From the NCBI GenBank assembly GCA_009776675.1, contig WRNK01000029.1:2403-9766 (forward strand): a stretch of 7,364 bases of DNA. The letters run 5' to 3'. Position 1 is the stretch's first letter, and every line of letters starts with the position of its first letter. The notes under the pieces were generated by a model. That model had not been told where the DNA came from. It ran no database searches and saw nothing but the letters and a program-made list of their open reading frames with translations. A program made the position numbers and the translations under genes. The DNA is from Methanimicrococcus sp. Its GTDB lineage: Archaea > Halobacteriota > Methanosarcinia > Methanosarcinales > Methanosarcinaceae. Below, one piece after another: positions 5,708 through 7,364 of the stretch.

Positions 5708-5857
5708 TTATTTGTATATTTTCTTCGCTTGTTTATCCAATTTTGCCATTTCTTCATTGAAATCTTTATCGTTTTTGTTCGTTTTTCTTGTCCATTGACT
5801 TTGACCATTCTTTCTTCCATCTGCAATAGCTGGTTTATCTGATTTTCCTTTTGTCAT
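5708..5857 (-). CDS. 49-residue basic protein, paralogue of the repeat protein
   Basis: A short gene supported by paralogy rather than length. Its first 21 residues, MTKGKSDKPAIADGRKNGQSQ, differ from those of the 87-residue neighbour at only one position. The codons differ mainly at synonymous third bases (Lys, Gly and Ser codons), which indicates selection on the protein. The remainder is basic and helical; NEEMAKLDKQAKKI aligns with EKDVKKQDKQLKKM of the neighbour, so it holds one degenerate repeat where the neighbour has three. GTGATT lies four bases before the ATG and the TATA box at 5912-5921 matches the neighbour's. No signal peptide or membrane segment. A longer open frame overlapping it on the same strand (5620-5826) lacks these supports. 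Function unknown. Confidence 0.75.
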   Translation of the reverse strand: MTKGKSDKPAIADGRKNGQSQWTRKTNKNDKDFNEEMAKLDKQAKKIYK

Positions 5858-5911
5858 TAGCAATCACATTTCTAAGTTTATCAAAATACTTTATAATAAA
5901 TAATATATTAG

Positions 5912-5921
5912 TATATTTAAG
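5912..5921 (-). promoter_or_regulatory. TATA box of the 49-residue gene
   Basis: CTTAAATATA on the minus strand, preceded by ATG and followed by CTAATATATTATTTA, is nearly the same as the promoter block before the 87-residue paralogue. It lies about 55-64 bases upstream of its start codon. The two genes were evidently duplicated with their promoter. Confidence 0.6.
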
Positions 5922-5958
5922 CATTTTGTTGACGATAGCTAAACATAATCTAAAAGAT

Positions 5959-5966
5959 TTTTTATA
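5959..5966 (+). promoter_or_regulatory. Possible TATA box for the RaSEA operon
   Basis: TTTTTATA, followed by GATAGTATC, lies about 75 bases before the ATG at 6038, predicting a start site near 5985-5990 and a leader of about 50 bases. It is divergent from the small-gene promoter at 5912-5921. Confidence 0.4.
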
Positions 5967-6037
5967 GATAGTATCTTATTTTTGATTTCATTTTGATACA
6001 CATTTCATGTCTTAAAAATTTTTTAATCCGGATAACT

Positions 6038-7075
6038 ATGTCACTCAATCAAAAAGTTCTTGAAATCCGCCAACGGCAGCGCATTAAATCCAAACCCTAC
6101 GATGAGCCGGCTGCCTTTTGGCTTGGAAAAGACAATCTGCGCGGCACGATCACCGATGTCTTAACAATCATTTTTCAAACTTCGGGATGCTACTGGGGAA
6201 AACAAGGCGGCTGTACAATGTGCGGCTATGTGTATGACAGCTCCACCGGAGCACCGTCAGATGATGATTTAATGGCACAGCTTGAAAAAGCACTGGAGCG
6301 TGCCAAAGACAAAGAAAAAATGATGGTCAAAATTTTCACTTCCGGAAGCTTTTTAGATGAACGCGAAATCTCAAAAGATGTTCGAAAACGTATATTGACA
6401 CGTCTATCCGACGATGAAAAAGTCATTGCCGTTCTTGCCGAAACCCGCCCCGAATTTGTGACAGATGAGGCTGCAAAAGACTGTTTGAGCGCAATAAACA
6501 AACCCTTTGAATTTGCATACGGTCTTGAAACAACATCTGACCGCATTCGAAAAGAATCCATCAACAAAGGCTTTTCGTTTGAAAAATTCAAGCAAGCGGC
6601 TGTTATTGCCCGAAAAAACGGCATTTACACAAAAGCATATCTCATGCTCAAGCCACCGTTTTTGTCGGAGCGCGAAGCCATGCAAGATATTCAAAAAAGC
6701 ATTGATGAAGTTTCTCCATATGCTGAAACTGTTTCCATTAATCTCTGCAATGTCCAAAACGGCACATTCGTTGAAAAATTGTGGGAAAACAAAGAATACC
6801 GCCCGCCGTGGCTTTGGAGTATTGTTCACATTTTAAGAGAAGCAAAAACAAAGCACCCGAATCTTTATTTGATGTCCGACCCGGTCGGCGCCGGCGCCAA
6901 ACGTGGTCCGCGCAACTGTAAAAAATGCAGCCATGATGTTGCCGATATGATTCGTGAATTTTCAATCAGCCAAGATGTCAAAACATTGGATAAAATCATA
7001 TGCGACTGTCAGCTGCTGTGGGAAAAAGAATTGATTCTGGATGATATCGTGTTTGGAACACCGATTTTGGAGTGA
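6038..7075 (+). CDS. raSEA: Archaeosine biosynthesis radical SAM protein RaSEA
   Basis: A 345-residue radical SAM enzyme of the archaeal Elp3-like TIGR01210 family. Known members act with ArcS: the lysine adduct of preQ0 at position 15 of tRNA is cleaved to leave archaeosine (G+). The cluster-binding cysteines are in the CX7CX2C form typical of this family (C51, C59, C62, within SGCYWGKQGGCTMCGY). Other supports are KIFTSGSFLDEREI, VLAETRPEFV, a GLETTSD segment and LMLKPPFLSE. The C-terminal region holds GPRNCKKC (C294, C297) and CDC (C322, C324), possibly a zinc site. The start at 6038 is preferred; the frame extends to a TTG at 5993, but the added residues are not family-like and neither start has a strong RBS. 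A methyltransferase-like gene follows after four bases. ArcS and the transglycosylase are not in the window. Confidence 0.9.
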   Translation: MSLNQKVLEIRQRQRIKSKPYDEPAAFWLGKDNLRGTITDVLTIIFQTSGCYWGKQGGCTMCGYVYDSSTGAPSDDDLMAQLEKALERAKDKEKMMVKIFTSGSFLDEREISKDVRKRILTRLSDDEKVIAVLAETRPEFVTDEAAKDCLSAINKPFEFAYGLETTSDRIRKESINKGFSFEKFKQAAVIARKNGIYTKAYLMLKPPFLSEREAMQDIQKSIDEVSPYAETVSINLCNVQNGTFVEKLWENKEYRPPWLWSIVHILREAKTKHPNLYLMSDPVGAGAKRGPRNCKKCSHDVADMIREFSISQDVKTLDKIICDCQLLWEKELILDDIVFGTPILE

Positions 7076-7079
7076 TTTG

Positions 7080-7364
7080 ATGACGAAAAAAAAGATATTT
7101 GAGAAAAAAATGTCATCGGATGTTGACGGCATCCGATTCGCAACACCTGAGACAGTAGCAAAATACCGCGCAGCACGTCTTTCGTGTCAAACGATTGCCG
7201 ACATCAGCTGTGGTATCGGCGGCCAGACCATTTATTTTGCCATGCGCTGCAAGCATGTGTATGCCGTTGAAATTGATACGATTAAAATTGATCACGCTCG
7301 AAAAAATTGTGAAAAATACGGCTTGACAAATGTGACATTCATCTGCGGCAACGCCCTTGACCCC
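7080..7364 (+). CDS. SAM-dependent RNA methyltransferase-like protein, 3'-truncated by window
   Basis: The frame is open from ATG 7080 to the last base, giving 95 residues. After a Lys-rich start (MTKKKIFEKKM) comes SAM motif I, ADISCGIGGQTIYFA, at about residues 42-56. AVEIDTIKIDHARKNCEKYG (motif II with the following helix) and FICGNALD (motif III) follow. The pattern of Asp-x-x-CGxGGxT followed by a Glu-Ile-Asp strand resembles class I methyltransferases of the Tgs1 / RNA cap guanine-N2 type and their archaeal relatives, so an RNA guanine-N2 substrate is plausible. The catalytic motif IV lies beyond the window, so the subfamily cannot be settled. GGAGTGATT (7070-7078) overlaps the end of the RaSEA gene and serves as RBS; the four-base gap indicates cotranscription with RaSEA. 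Confidence 0.82.
   Translation, partial: MTKKKIFEKKMSSDVDGIRFATPETVAKYRAARLSCQTIADISCGIGGQTIYFAMRCKHVYAVEIDTIKIDHARKNCEKYGLTNVTFICGNALDP

Noticed and set aside
5620..5826. 68-codon minus-strand open frame
   Set aside because: It overlaps the 49-residue gene in another frame, lacks a ribosome site, and has none of the paralogy or promoter conservation seen for that gene.
6226..6965. Long antisense open frames within RaSEA
   Set aside because: Shadow frames of a well-conserved coding region; no ribosome site or recognisable protein features.

Overview
The window looks archaeal, most likely from a methanogen of the Methanomicrobia (Methanosarcinaceae-like is my best guess). The evidence is a GMP synthase ATPase subunit of archaeal type, a radical SAM enzyme of the RaSEA family (archaeosine is an archaeal tRNA nucleoside), two secreted proteins ending in a PGF-CTERM-like archaeosortase signal, and archaeal TATA (box A) elements. 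Ribosome binding sites match different parts of the 16S tail complement AGGAGGTGATC.

Layout: (1) 1-777, 3' part of guaAB, with an oligo-T terminator behind it. (2) 948-1304, a small STAS-like (DUF4325-type) protein. (3) 1461-3560, a tandem family of secreted, C-terminally anchored proteins: one copy with two ~125-residue modules (1461-2648), one with a single module (2729-3430), and a frameshifted scrap of a further copy (about 3457-3560). (4) Minus strand, 3561-4236: two overlapping small membrane-protein genes, the upstream one with an unclear 5' end. (5) 4237-4473, no convincing gene. (6) Minus strand, 4474-5857: a YdjM-type membrane metal-dependent hydrolase, preceded by two small basic paralogues. 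One of these carries three 18-residue repeats. The other, 49 aa, is identified here from its shared N-terminus, RBS and promoter. (7) 6038-7364, RaSEA followed after 4 nt by the start of an RNA methyltransferase-like gene.

The two ends (guaAB; RaSEA plus methyltransferase) are conserved information and nucleotide-metabolism genes with more balanced base composition. Everything from about 780 to 5990 is visibly more AT-rich and made of small, duplicated, repeat-bearing or membrane/secreted genes, so it reads as an accessory island between core genes.

Two lineage-specific families look least described: the modular PGF-CTERM proteins, and the small proteins that begin with MTKGKSDKPAI and share a promoter-leader-N-terminus cassette. 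The second family sits directly upstream of the membrane hydrolase, which suggests but does not prove a functional link. No RNA gene, complete mobile element or CRISPR array was recognised.
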